From assembly GCA_003290165.1 (NCBI GenBank), contig QNQO01000537.1:668825-732824 (forward strand): 64,000 bases of DNA, read 5' to 3'. Shown one piece after another: positions 1 to 12,781 of this stretch (position 1 is the first letter of the stretch; each line of letters opens with the position of its first letter). The DNA is from Berberis thunbergii (lineage: Eukaryota > Streptophyta > Magnoliopsida > Ranunculales > Berberidaceae). A program made the translations under genes and the position numbers. The notes beneath the pieces were generated by a model, which was given only the letters and a program-made list of their open reading frames with translations, made no database searches and had not been told where the DNA came from.

Positions 1-2320
1 CCAAACCCATCTATTGCGCCCATATTTGTCCATAATGAGAGATCTCTATAAATTGTCATTTTCTTCTGCAAATTGCCAAAGCCACTTAGAGAGTAATGCA
101 ATATTGAATGTGAGCACCTGACGAATGCCTAAACCACCTCGAGATTTAGGACAACAAATTTTCTCCCAGCCCACTAAATGCATCTTTCTAGAGTTTTGAG
201 TAGAACCCCAAAGGAAATTGCACATGATTTCATCTTGGCTGCTATTGAACAGGGAACCTTGACAAGAGACAGAATGAACACCGGGATAGAAGCTAATGTG
301 GATTGTACAAGAGCTAATCTGCCTGCTTTAGAGAGGAATTTGCGTTTCCAAGACGCTAGTTTCGATTCCATCCTTTCTATTGTCTCATCCCACACAGCTT
401 TTACTTTTAAAACTAGCACCCAAAGGCATGCCCAAGTACTTAACTGGAAGATGACCCGCTGAACAACCCAATAAACCAGCCAACTGGTGCAGCTGAGGGA
501 TTTCTCCAATAGGCAACACCCTTTATTTGTGAAAGTTGATTTTCAGACCTGAAATAAAACCAAAGCATAATTCTTTTAAGAGCAAGAACCTGAGAAGCGG
601 AAGCGTCACAAAATAAGATAGTATCATCCGCATACTGGAAAATAGAAACAGGAGGACTACCCTCCGCGACAGAAAACTCTCTCACTAGGCCAGCATCAAC
701 CACTTTAAGAATCATTTGTGTTAGACCTTCTGCTACTATAGTAAATAGAAGAGGAGATAGGGGATCGCCTTGGCATAAGCTTTTCGAGCTATTGAAAAAC
801 CCGTGCAGCTAACCATTAATCTTCAGAGAGAAATTAGCTGTAGATCTGTCAGTGTAAAGCCAATGAATCCATTTGGAGTCAAACCCCATGCGAGCCATTA
901 CCAAATCCAAGTATCGCCAAGAGACGTTGTCAAAGGCTTTGGAGAAATCTAATTTGATAACGAGCCCTGGAACACCTTGTCTTTTCCTAGAATCAATAAT
1001 TTCATTGGCAATCAGAGGGCTATCAGCCACCTGTCTTCCACTGACTGCTGCACTTTGAAAAGGAGAAATGACTGAATGAAGAACTATTTTCAATCTATTA
1101 AACAACACCTTGGCAATGATCTTATATGCCCCATTCAAAATATTGATTGGTCTAAAATCTTTGACTGTCTACATTCCTGCACATTTAGGAATAAGCGAGA
1201 TGATAGTGGTATTCAACCGCCAATCAAGAAAATTTCTCGAGTTAAAATCTTCAACAACTATTAGAAAATCAATTTTGATTACCTCCCACATTTTCAAATA
1301 GAACACCATTGAGAAACCATCAAGACCTGAAGAAACTTCAGATTTTAGTTCTTCCATTGCCGCTCTAATTTTCATCTCCAAAAAATTATCTACCAAGGCG
1401 GTAGCCGTAGACTGGGAGATAGACTTGAAGGTAATCCCCGATAAGAAAGGTCGTCACTCCTCCTTTTCATAGAACAACTCATTGAAGTGAGATATCAAGA
1501 GTTCTCTAATACTGACTTCATCCACTACCAACTCCTGACCCATGCTAAGAGCTTCAATGGAGTTAAACAGTCTGCGTCTGTTAGCCAAGTTATGAAAGAA
1601 TTTGGACCCCTGATCCATATGACAAACCTAGTTGACTCCTGATTTTATCCTCCAAAACTCCTCATCTCTTTTGGTTTATGTTGCCCACTCCTGATATAGC
1701 TGCACTCTACAAGACATCTCCTCAGCAGTCAGGTCTCTGATCTCTTCATCAGCATCAATGTTAGCAATTAAGGCAGAAATATTTTGAATACATAAATTTG
1801 TCTTACCCAAAACTTTAGTCCTCCAACTTTTAAGGTTGCATCTGAGTGCCTTAAGCTTCCACCATAAACAATGGCCAGGGTGGCCTGTGACTACTGAGTT
1901 GTTCCACCAAGCTTTCATCTCCTCTGCAAGGGTAGGGTGATAAAACCAACCATTATCAAATGAAAAAAGCGAGTACAACCACCAGCAGATGAGTTCGCAA
2001 GCAAAATCGCGTGATGGTCAGAACCCGCTGCACCCTTGAGCCATTCAACTTTATCACCAAAATTTTCAATCCAATCCACCGAAGCCAGAAATCGATCAAG
2101 TCGACAAAGGATAGAACGATCTCTTCGATTTGACCATGTGAATTTCCCCCTTTTAGACTGAAATCAGCGAGTTCCACCTCATTAATGAACTGATTGAATT
2201 TCTGCATGCTCATGGACCTCCTCCTGCATCCTTTTTTTCATTCATATGACGGACAACATTGAAGTCACCGGCTAACACCCATGGCGATTGCACCCAACTA
2301 GCAATGTCATAAAGTTTTTT
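1..2320 (-). mobile_element. Decayed LINE (L1-type) ORF2, 3' part beyond window
   Basis: Reading right to left, the minus strand encodes the domains of a plant L1-type ORF2 polyprotein. The endonuclease end carries an AGDFN motif near 2250-2290. RT follows, with SPFQSAAVSGRQVADS and LDFSKAFDNVSW near 830-1110 and the catalytic FQYADDTILF near 610-650. The conserved segment after the RT (WKRKFLSKAGRLALVQS) lies near 300-390. The enzyme would nick target DNA and reverse-transcribe its own RNA at the nick. The reading frame is broken by several stops and shifts, so it is dead. The 3' end, including any RNase H and poly-A, lies left of the window. The 5' end is unclear beyond about 2320, though weak endonuclease-like sequence may continue to about 2500. 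Confidence 0.88.
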
Positions 2321-2922
2321 CATTCATATTGTTTTTATGAGTATTGGTATCAATTTGAGCTCGTATTGTTGTCAGCGAATTAGAACAATTTTTGGAGAAA
2401 CTTTCTCATGGAAACCAACACATAAATCATTATGCATGATTTTACCAACCAAGGGAGTACGTAGCACTTGCTCAACAAACTCTTTTAAGAACATGTCATC
2501 CTCACACACAGGCAGGTAAAGCTATATTTAACAGAAGAAAAATCAGAAAGTATAATTTTAGGTTTTTTCTACACAAATAAAATATTTCTTAAAATGGTAC
2601 AACCAAAATTAACTCGAAAAACAAAATCACAATCCTTGGTTGAACCTAATTCATCGATAACACCCCTAACTAGAGGACAGTTATAAATTCACTCATTCAC
2701 TTACCACACATTTGAGGTCATCTTGTCTAACTAGTTTTTTTTTAAGCCATGACGATGACCACTTTGAAAATATTTGTTGGCTCAGTTGTTGCAAAAAAAT
2801 CATCACATGATTCAGACGATAACCTAAGTCTGACACTTTGTATACAATTTACAAAATGTATACACTTTGTTGGGTTTACACAGTTCATAAATTTCTAGAA
2901 ATAAACAACTGTCTTTGCCAAG
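2321..2922. other. Unassigned spacer
   Basis: AT-rich sequence between the LINE and the DEG exons. I recognise no gene, RNA or clear element boundary. Part of 2320-2500 could be degraded upstream LINE sequence. Confidence 0.4.
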
Positions 2923-3832
2923 TTCCTGGAAAGAGTGTTGTTGCCAAAGCTGGATTACTTCCAACCACAAGAGGTTTTGCTGGAAGTATGTTACTCGGAG
3001 ATATCATTGTTGCAATTGATGAGAAACATGTAGGTTGTCTTGCATAAAGTTTTAACATTCTTTTAATGAACCTCCACTTCTTAAGTTCTAGCTCATTGTG
3101 TTTCCTAGACTAGCATATGGGATGTTGGATACCTAACAGGGAATAGGAAAGGAAAAAAAAAACAAAAAAACAAACGATATGATGATGTGAATTTTCAAAT
3201 ATTAAACTCAACATAAAGGTGAGGAGTAGGAGGGGAGTAGAGCTTAACAAAAATTCGAATGAATTGACTAAACTGCCCGAACCAAACCGAACCAACCAAT
3301 TTGGTTTGGTTTTGTTTAGGTTTAGAGTCAGTAAGATTTGCAACATTTTGAAACTAAAGTGATCGGTTCGGATTTTAGGTGAAAAAAAATTGAGGAAACC
3401 AAACTGACACATATGTTAATTTTTCAAATCCTATATATGATATTAAAAATTCATAGATAATACACACTTTTTGTCGGTTTCATTAGAAATTCGGTTCAGT
3501 TTGAATTTTTGTCAAACCGGCTGATATGGGTCGGTTTGCAGTGTCACATTGAAATCAAACCAAAAGCAACCAGAGAATAAATAAATATGAAAAGAGTACA
3601 TGACAAAGTGGGATGTATATATTTTTCTTGTTTGGTGTTGCTATGAGCAGGAATATATATAGTATCAGCAAAGCATAATATTTTATATTGTGTGTTTGGA
3701 CAGGTGAGAGGCAAAGCATAGTTATCCAAGGTTTTAGATGACTACAATGTGGGAGACAAAGACTTACTAAAGATTAGGAGGGGCAGTGCTGACTTAGATC
3801 TACCACTAGTGTTAGAGGCGACAAGTTCCTAA
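2923..3832 (+). pseudogene. DEG5/DEG8-type chloroplast Deg protease, last two exons (pseudogene)
   Basis: Two exons match the C-terminal PDZ region of plant Deg (HtrA-like) serine proteases of the thylakoid lumen. Exon A (2923-3029) reads VPGKSVVAKAGLLPTTRG and LGDIIVAIDEKH. It is preceded by AG and followed by a GT donor at 3030. Exon B (3704-3832) follows a CAG acceptor in phase and encodes LSKVLDDYNVGDKDLLKIRR up to a natural-looking TAA at 3830-3832. Its sixth codon is TAG, where the family has Glu in a KAEL motif, so the frame is broken. The protease domain is absent upstream. The intron is kept, so this is a genomic fragment and not a retrocopy. The assignment rests on remembered family motifs, and DEG5 and DEG8 cannot be told apart here. 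Confidence 0.75.
3230..3545. repeat. Degenerate GAACCAAACCG / GGTTTGGTT repeat in DEG intron
   Basis: The segment holds GAACCAAACCGAACCAACC near 3280-3300. It is followed by GGTTTGGTTTTGTTTAGG, GATCGGTTCGG and further CGGTTC/CGGTTTG words up to 3540, giving partly inverted copies of one short motif. Such blocks are common in plant non-autonomous elements. I see no target duplication. Confidence 0.45.
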
Positions 3833-4139
3833 TAAGAATTCAATTATGTTATGCAATCCACAATTTTGATCTGATTCGATATTTTTTTGATAATTTCACA
3901 AAAAATGTAAATTTGATTTGATCTCCAAATTATCAAACTTCAAGTAATTCTACATGTATTAACTTTGATGTTTTGTTAACTTTGATGACAATATAGTTGA
4001 AGTTTTGTTAAATGGTTTTTGCATAAAACAACTGTATAAAACTGTGAGTTATTGGATGTAAAAATGTGATTACAGGTTGGAAAATCTTGTTTCATATGCA
4101 TATGAGAATAGACATGATATTGATGACTGTCATTAGGGT
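3833..4139. other. Unassigned AT-rich spacer
   Basis: No gene or repeat boundary is recognisable between the DEG stop codon and the CACTA subterminal repeats. Confidence 0.4.
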
Positions 4140-4477
4140 CAGTTGTAACCATCACTAAAATGACTATTAAAGGGAACTTAGTGGCATAGAGTGCCTTGTG
4201 AATTTTAGCGGCGGTTGAGAACCATCCTAAAAAGCAAAAAAATGAATTGTTCATCAAGTTTTTCTGATGGTTGAAACCGTCGTAGATTTCTATTAACCAT
4301 CTTAATTGTCCTATATTTAGCGACGGTTAGGCCAGTGATTACTTAAAATGTCTCTGAAAGACTTAGTGACGCCTTTATTAGTGGTGGCTTGTTCAACTGT
4401 TGTATAATTTAGTGACGGTTATAACTGTTGTAAAACGACTTTGGCAACCGTCGCTAAATCATTGTTTTCTTGTAGTG
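4140..4477. mobile_element. CACTA (EnSpm) element end with subterminal repeats
   Basis: The right edge reads TTTTCTTGTAGTG (ends 4477), the reverse complement of the classic CACTACAAGAAAA terminus. Just inside are repeated variants of TTTAGCGACGGTT and its complement AACCGTCGCTAAA (about 4205, 4317, 4410, 4447), typical of CACTA subterminal transposase-binding repeats. I find no matching left terminus or transposase, so this is a truncated or non-autonomous copy. Confidence 0.7.
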
Positions 4478-4577
4478 ATAATGATACAATCCTTTTTTAC
4501 GTTAATGAAAACTATTATTTTGTATGTAATTTCTAAATTGAATGGATGGATCCAAATCTAATGGTACATAGAGTATT

Positions 4578-4652
4578 TAGTAGGAAAGTAATTAGTTTTT
4601 ATCAAAAAAAAAGGAAAGTAATTAGTTTATATTAGTAGGAATGTAATTAGTT
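4578..4652 (+). repeat. Short direct repeat, GGAAAGTAATTAGTTT
   Basis: Three near copies of GGAAAGTAATTAGTTT lie within about 75 bp upstream of the O-methyltransferase. The last reads GGAATGTAATTAGTTG. Confidence 0.6.
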
Positions 4653-4884
4653 GGCTATTGTGGTCCTTGGCTGTAGACCTTGTAATTGAACAACTTATTA
4701 TTTCAGTTTCAGTTTGTTGAATGTAAACTATAATTCTCCACATCTCAATATTTGGAGATATTACAATATGATTTCCTCCAATGTGCGCAACTTTATTTTA
4801 GAGTCCAAGAACTTTAACCCTTGTAATCTTCCGAATTAAAAACAAAACCAGGGCATTTTTGGGAAATTCAAAAAAATTCACCGC

Positions 4885-4890
4885 TATATA
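4885..4890 (+). promoter_or_regulatory. Candidate TATA box of the O-methyltransferase locus
   Basis: TATATA lies 55 bp before the ATG at 4946. The position fits a plant core promoter with a short leader. It is inferred from position only. Confidence 0.35.
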
Positions 4891-5062
4891 TTCATGTTGG
4901 CTTTATAGCAAAATGCAAAAACATTATTCTTTTCTTTAAGGAAAAATGGAAAATATTGAAAACATTGAGAATGAGGAACTGAGAGGGCAAGCAGAGATAT
5001 GGCAAAACTTGTTTGCTTTTGTTGATTCCATGGCACTAAAGTGTGCAGTGCAGCTTGGCATT

Positions 5063-5071
5063 GCTGATGTG
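5063..5071 (+). repeat. Left 9-bp target site duplication of the MULE
   Basis: GCTGATGTG is directly repeated at 11598-11606. Both copies encode Ala-Asp-Val in the O-methyltransferase frame. Confidence 0.93.
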
Positions 5072-5600
5072 GAATAATTCTATGCAGCCCGCGAATGGTC
5101 CGGACCCTCCCAGACACGTGCCATAGGGAGGGTGTTTGGCATGTGAGGAACCATTCAACATGGTCTGCTTCTCTGCGAATTGCAAGGGCTAACCCGAAAG
5201 AGGAAACCCTTGCATCCTCTCCTCCTTGCGCCTGCTCCTCCTCGACTCTGCTCCGCTCCTCTCTCACGCCGCTCCTCCTCCTCCTCCTCGACGAAGGCCA
5301 CTCTGCTCCGCTCCTCTACTGCGCCGCTCCTGCTCCTGCTCCTCCTTCTTCTGGTATGTAATTTCATAATTTTTGTTAATTTATCTTCTGAAATTATATT
5401 GAAATTAAAACTTAAATTTATCTTCAAAAATTTTATACCCTGAAATCAGATAATCCTGAAATTCATACTACTGAAATTGGATAATCCTGAAATTTATACC
5501 CTAAAATTCATGATAATCCTGCAAAATTTTTACAAATTTTTGTTCAATTATACTACTGAAATTCATGATAATTCTGCAAAATTTTTACAAATTTTTGTAT
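5072..5600 (+). repeat. MULE left terminal inverted repeat
   Basis: It begins GAATAATTCTATGCAGCCCG. It contains a CTCCTCCTG-rich block (about 5218-5355) and an AT-rich inner part with CTGAAATTCATGATAATCCT repeats. It matches the complement of 11053-11597. An extra stretch near 5115-5170 is absent from the right end. Confidence 0.9.
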
Positions 5601-5626
5601 GTAGAAATAAGGATCTTAACCCAACA

Positions 5627-6016
5627 ATGATATACAAGGCATATGTGGTATATCGTGGTCATGTCCCTGGAATTTACGCAACTTGGCAAGATTGTTCAAT
5701 CCAAGTAATAGGATATAGAGGTAATCTGTACAAGGGTTTTGCCTCAACTGCCGAGGCTCATGCTAGTTATAAAGAGTGGGTTCGCTCAGAAGTGGTGGAA
5801 TATAACGATGAGGCAAGCTCATCATTTGCTGCAGAGGTCAAAAATAAGATTTGCGAAGCAAGAAATCTCCTCAAAGCTAATCAGTATCACGCTCGCGCGG
5901 GTGAAGCTGAAGCGAATAATGATAAATGGGCTTTGACAAGGGATTTGATTAATGCACTGCTAGTGGTGTTTCTTATGATAATGGTAGTTTTTTTGTTCAA
6001 ACTTGTGGCATTTTGA
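5627..6016 (+). CDS. Small protein with RNase H1 hybrid-binding (viroplasmin-type) domain and C-terminal membrane segment
   Basis: An intact 129-residue frame from the ATG at 5627. The frame is open further upstream into the inverted repeat, but this ATG starts the domain. Residues about 2-50 (MIYKAYVVYRGHVPGIYATW, then VIGYRGNLYKGF and EAHASYKEW) fit the RNase H1 N-terminal RNA:DNA hybrid-binding domain, the fold also called viroplasmin. A charged linker follows (about 55-105). The last 23 residues are strongly hydrophobic (LINALLVVFLMIMVVFLFKL), like a tail anchor. No RNase H catalytic domain follows. It lies just inside the left inverted repeat, opposite in strand to the transposase. It is either a captured host exon or an accessory gene of the element. 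Expression is not shown by the sequence, and the membrane reading is inference. Confidence 0.6.
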   Translation: MIYKAYVVYRGHVPGIYATWQDCSIQVIGYRGNLYKGFASTAEAHASYKEWVRSEVVEYNDEASSSFAAEVKNKICEARNLLKANQYHARAGEAEANNDKWALTRDLINALLVVFLMIMVVFLFKLVAF

Positions 6017-7349
6017 ATTCTCTGTAAGTGGTATTTCAAACGTGTATTCAGTTATGTTATGAATGAATGTATATTTTGTTAATATCAGGAATAGGAATGC
6101 TTATATAGTGACCCATAAGTCAGTGTTTGGAGGATGTGTCATTAACTATTTTTTGTTAGTTCTAAAGCTTCCACAAGCCAAGTTTTACAAAAAACTTATC
6201 CAATATCAGTTCACACTATAACCAAAGTTTTACAAGTGTAGTGACTAATAATCATTCAGATTGGCTGCAATGCCTTCAACATATAGAATACATACAAGTG
6301 ATTACGTAAGTTGTTTGCCAAGGTGAAGCAGAACCCATAGGAGGAACTAAGTTGCCAAGCTGATGCTCAACCTGCTCAATATGTGGAGTCTGATTGCTAG
6401 AAAAAAGGCTAGGAACATTATGATGAGATGAGCCTACCATTGTGTCCGAAACTTGCTGTATTTGGACCTCATTCCATTGTTGCATGAACTGATTTCAGTA
6501 GTTTTCTTGCAAGGTGTTGAACCTGTTGAACCTTCACAACTCAAAAACCACTACAACAATTGTTGAACTCATTCCATTGTTGCATGAACTGATTTCATTA
6601 TAAGCAAAAACCACTACAAACAAGGAATCATTCCAAATATGCTCTTTTACCAATGTGACATTCAGGTTACACTTTTATGATCTTGAACTAAAACTGCCAT
6701 TGCTAGAAAGAGCATATACAAAGAGGAGATTCACCTTGTGCGAGAAGAACATCCACTGTTATCAAGAATGCGAGCTTCATCAGCACTTTGCATAGTGGTA
6801 TCCGCTTCTTCAAGAAGAACATCCACTGTTATTAATTAATTTAGTTGCTTTCACTACATGAGAGACTTATAAAATAAGAAGCATGGGGTTTCTTTTGTCA
6901 CCATTCAATAACTTGAGAAGAACGTAAGGATTTCTTTTCTCTGTTATAACATGAACTCATTCCATTTGCAAAACATAAAATCACCCACAAACATAAAATC
7001 ACCTTCAACAAACAAGGAATCATTGAGAAGATGCAAGAGTCTATTAAAGATCTGAAATGGCAATTGACACAAAATGCACAAAACTAACACAGAACCAATG
7101 CTTTGTTCTTGAAGAAATATACTAATGTAGCAATTGACACAAAAAACATGTAAACTATGAACATCAACTGCAGAAGGTTTCACAGAAAAATTAGAGAGAT
7201 TGCCAACAGAACTACTCCTATGGGTACAGCTACATCACAGAAATAGTAAACAGGTACATCCTTTCTGACTAGAGTTACCATATATTTACACCAAAAGATC
7301 CTGTAAGTTGTAACAGAGCAGTTCTGATAGGATGATAGAGCTAATCTTT
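6017..7349. other. MULE interior without clear gene; short direct duplications
   Basis: I recognise no protein here. Two internal duplications are visible. CATTCCATTGTTGCATGAAC occurs near 6471 and again near 6571. AAGAAGAACATCCACTGTTA occurs near 6743 and again near 6811. A minus-strand frame at 6276-6485 has no family I recognise. Confidence 0.5.
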
Positions 7350-8380
<1,031 letters not shown>

Positions 8381-10907
8381 TCACAACCACCTATAGTCTC
8401 GCAACTCCATGTCGTTGTTTGAAGTTGGTGTCTGCCAAATTAAATAACTAAATAAATAATAAAGAACTGCACTGCAAAATAACTGCAATATTAGGAAATC
8501 ATAAGTGCAATACCTGTGAGAGGAGCGAATAAATATGATTCATTCCTTATAATGCACCAGATTGTGACACAAATTGTTTCATCCTTGAAGTCCACAAATA
8601 CAAATCATAAATAAACAATCATAAGTGATAGTTACGCGTCAGTAAATATATTAAAAACAAACCTGGGTATTTGGATTTATTGAATGTGATGTCAAATATT
8701 CAGATCCTTCAATTCCACTCTGGGAACAACCCTACAAATGACACGTGTCAAATATTCTAGACTTAAGAAATTAAATATTAAAAAAAAAACATATTGCAGA
8801 ACATACCACATTTTTTGCTTGTTATTTTTTTTCCTTTGTATTTTTTTTGAATCTTTTCATCTGTGGATTTCATCCTTGAATTAGAGCGTCGACCTTTGCT
8901 ACGAACCGGTAATGGACTATGAATGTTGGATTGCATCCCAGAACTAGTAGTGTTGGACCCAAATTCCATAAACCCATGTGAATCAACACCCTCATCACCA
9001 TCATCAGTTTTGAGTTGGTCCATTTTCAAATTGATCCATTCATGAACTTGACATGTCTTCTTTTCATCCTCAGCGGCGTAGTCGACCATTTCATAGAAGT
9101 GACTGCACATCTTGTCAAACCTTTGACTTTCAGGCTTCATTCCTCAATCTGAATAAACAATCTTAACCCTTGTATGAGCCCTCTTCACATCTTTCCTCCA
9201 CCTCCGAAGAACATATTTATCTGGTATAGCATGAATATGGCTTTCAAACGACACTTTTAATACATGTCTGCATAAGATTCCCTTGAACTCAAACAATTGA
9301 CAATTACACTTGATATTGAAGTCGGCAATGTTAAAATTTACTATAAAATTGACTGAACATTGTCTATCTCCTATCACCAAGTCTTTTCTAACAATGTATA
9401 CCTCAAAGCCATTTTCATCTATAACTTTACTACTTATTGTACAACATATATTCCCTGCTATCTCTTGTTGGAACTCCTTAAATTTTTTTGTAGTGTAGGA
9501 CGTTTGAAAAGTTATCTCTATTGCATAAGGAGTAATGCAAGGGATCACTCGGTTATACGATTTAAAGTCCGAATCAACTTCCTTTTGAACCTTACTTCGT
9601 AGTGAATTCTCATATTGTTCAACGAACTGCTTCAAAGTGGTCTTCAAATTTACATAACCATCAAAAAAAGCATTCATGCTTTCACTCCTATGAGTTGAAG
9701 ACATCCTTGCCTAAAAAGTAGATCTTTGATATGTTGGCACCCAACGCATTCTTTCAAGATATAATCCTCTCAACCAATCATTTTCTTGCAGACAATATTT
9801 CTCAATGAAACCATGCCAATTTACTTCAAACTCTTCATGAGACAGAATCGTAAACTGCTCTTTGCATTGCAAACTTTATTGCCTCATATTGATTGTAACC
9901 AGACAATTTTTCAGGCAACTTCTTCATAATATGTCGTGTGTTGGGAAATACAATTTCAACGACTTTCTTCATTGCCCTATCTTGATCAGTGATTATTGCA
10001 GTCGGAGCATTGTCATTCATACACACCAGCCAAGTTTTGAAAAGCCAAACAAACTCTTCAATGGTCTCACCACATATCAATCCACATTCCAAAAGAATTG
10101 ATTGATCGCGATGGTTCACCCCAATAAAAGGAGCAAATGGCATGTCATACTTATTCGTTAAGTATGTAGTGTCAAAGGTAACAACATCTCCAAACTCCTT
10201 GTAAGTTGCTCTGCTCCATGCATCAGCCCAAAAGACATTTCTCAATCTCCCTTTATTGTCCAAATCCATCATATAAAAGAAATTAGCATTGTTAGCTTGC
10301 ATTTTTTGGAAGTAGTTATGAACGGCCTCCGCATCCCCCTCCCCAAGTTTCAACTTCCTCATTTTATCCAGATAATTGTAACAATCTTTCTGAGAAAATT
10401 GCAGAATATCATGACCACCAGCTTCAACCACACATGAAGTAAAATTCTTATTTGGCCTAATACCTGCCTTATCATTATAATCTAGCTTCTTCTTCGCATA
10501 TGAGCTCATAACTCTATTTTTTGGATAAAATTTTGATTTTTCGGGCTCAATTCATGATTGTGAGTTACTGTTACTTTTGTCACTGACACATCACCATCAG
10601 AGAGTATTTTACCTCTAATTTTAGCCATACATCCACATTTAGTTGTACCTCAAATGTTTACAACACTTTGTGATTGACTTCTATAATGCCCAGACCGACC
10701 ACATGCAAGCGTTAAGTATATAGTTTTTCCATTTTCATTTTTTTCTGTATTCTTTATTTTCACTGGAAATCCTATTTTATAGGCATAATCATAATAATAA
10801 CGTTTGTACTCATCAATGTCGCTGAATTTCATCCCTTCTGTATGATCCCTTATCTCTTTAAAAAAAATTTCATTCTCCATCAATTCAATATCTTCTACAC
10901 TATTCAT
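8381..10907 (-). pseudogene. FAR1/FHY3-type MULE transposase gene, inactivated
   Basis: Minus strand, starting MNSVEDIELMENEIFFKEI. First comes a FAR1 DNA-binding domain (about 10907-10540; KCGCMAKI and HNHEL zinc ligands). Next is the MULE DDE domain (about 10330-9850; VVTFDTTYLTNKYDMPFAPF and AIITDQDRAM hold two acidic residues). A SWIM zinc finger follows (about 9310-9255; CNCQLFEFKGILCRHVLKV), then a KR-rich tail. Small 3' exons follow at about 8734-8662, about 8570-8517 and 8431-8381, with splice sites, ending DYRWL. Lesions are frameshifts near 10545 and 9840, a TAG near 9716 where the family has Trp, and a TGA near 9143. It would have cut and joined the element ends. Domesticated FAR1 relatives are transcription factors, but the inverted ends here show a real transposon. 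Confidence 0.9.
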
Positions 10908-11052
10908 CCTTTATATACCTATTAAAGGAGTAGTTATCATCAGATATGTAATCTTTAAAATGTTTTGCAACTACGCTAAAATAATGATTGGTTTATACAA
11001 AAAAAAATTTAACAAAATCTAATCAAATCTATTTTTTTTAACAAACTATTTG

Positions 11053-11597
11053 CAGGATTATCATGAATTTCAGTAGTATAATTGAACAAAAATTTGTAAA
11101 AATTTTGCAGAATTATCATGAATTTCAGGGTAAAAAAATTTTAGAGTATAAATTTCAAGATTATCTGATTTCAGGGTATAAAATTTTTGAAGATAAATTT
11201 CAGTATAATTTCAGAAGATAAATTAACAAAAATTATGAAATTACATACCAGAAGAAGGAGGAGCAGGAGCAGTGCGAGCGGCACAGAGGAGGAGGAGCAG
11301 GAGCGGCGCAGTAGAGGAGCGGAGCAGAGTGGCCTTCGTCGAGGAGGAGCGGTGCGAGAGAGAGGAGCAGAGTCGAGGAGGAGGAGCGGCGCAGGAGAGG
11401 AGCAGTTCGCAGTCGAGGAGGAGGAGCAGTTCGCAGTCGAGGAGGAGGAGCAGTCGACGAGGAGGAGCAGGCGAGAGGAGGAGGAGAGGATGCAAGGGTT
11501 TCCTCTTTCGGGTTAGCCCTTGCAATTCGCAGAGAAGCGTGCCTGGGAAGGTCCGAATCATTCGCGGGCTATAGTCGCGGGCTTCGTAGAATTATTC
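11053..11597 (-). repeat. MULE right terminal inverted repeat with expanded GAGGAGGAGCAG block
   Basis: Inverse of the left end, ending GAATTATTC at 11597. The purine-rich block (about 11255-11490) is roughly 100 bp longer than its left counterpart through extra GTCGAGGAGGAGGAGCAG units. The Arg/Glu-rich open frames seen here are repeat translation, not genes. Confidence 0.9.
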
Positions 11598-11606
11598 GCT
11601 GATGTG
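11598..11606 (+). repeat. Right 9-bp target site duplication of the MULE
   Basis: Identical to 5063-5071. The O-methyltransferase frame continues directly after it at ATA AAC TCA CAT. Confidence 0.93.
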
Positions 11607-12781
11607 ATAAACTCACATGGTCACCCCATCACCTTATCGGAGATTGCTAACAATCTCAATCCTCCATCAACAATGCCCACCGGGCACGACTATCTTTCTC
11701 GAATAATGTAATTCTTGGTGCGTAAAAGTGTATTTTCAGTGCACCCCAATCCAGTGGATGGTGGCGAGACTCTCTATGGTCTCACCCGTTCATCCAAATG
11801 GATACTAAAAGATGTAGAGTTGAGCCTAGCACCAATGGTTTTAGCTCAAAACCTTCCCTACTTAACAACACCATTTAATTACTTAGCAAATGTGTCGAAA
11901 ATGGTGGGTCTTGTTTTGGTGTGGCACATGGTAAGGAGATGTGGGAATTGGCTAATGCAAATGAGGAGTTCAACAAGATGTTTAACCACATCATGGCTAG
12001 TACTGCCAAGATTACTGTGGAGACCATGTTGTCGTGGTATCAGGATGGGTTCAATGGTGTGAGATCCATCGTTGACGTGGGAGGAGGGACAGGCAATACA
12101 GTTAGTGAGATTGTCAAGGCTTATCCTCATTTACATGGTATTAACTTTGATTTGCCACATGTTTTGGAAACTGGTCCTGATTACTCTAGTGTTGAACATG
12201 TTGGTGGTGACATGTTTGTGGAGGTTCCTGAAGCTGATATGGTGCTCATGAAGGTACATTTACTATTCCTTTGGCTAGTTACTATTATTAGATTATTTTG
12301 AAAACCCTAATGTTTAATATTCTCATTAGTAAGGACACATAAAAAAAACCCATAGGCTATGTTTGATCCATTGGACAATGTTACTAGGGATAAATACAAA
12401 GTAAATGGCATCATGAACTGAAGTATCTGCATATATAAGTATGCATATACGTAAGACATAACTGAAGATAGGTTTTTTTACTCGACAGTGCATAATGCAT
12501 GACTGGAATGACGAGGATTGCATCAAAATACTGAAAAATTGCAAGAATGCAATTCCAAAAAAGACCGGGAAAATTGCTATAATTGAGGTAGTACTTCAAC
12601 CTGAAAGCGAGACAAGAATGACGCTCGATCTGGTGATGGTAGCAATGGCGGAAAAGAAAGGACAGAGACTGAATGGAAGAAGCAGGGTTCAAATCATTCA
12701 AATCCCATTTGTGTCATCTGTTATTGAAGCATACCTAGAGTAAATAAGCATTTGATTTGCTGTACTTGGGATATTTGTAAT

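Noticed and set aside
5095..5443. Pro/Ser/Leu-rich open frames on both strands in the MULE left end
   Set aside because: They follow CTCCTCCTG repeats in an inverted terminal repeat, appear in several frames and match no family.
5627..5780. Viroplasmin-type domain as a sign of an integrated plant pararetrovirus
   Set aside because: The domain is shared with cellular RNase H1. No coat, movement, protease or RT genes of that virus group adjoin it, and it lies inside a bounded MULE.
11187..11574. Arg/Glu-rich frames in the MULE right end
   Set aside because: Translation of GAGGAGGAG repeat units in the inverted repeat, not conserved protein.
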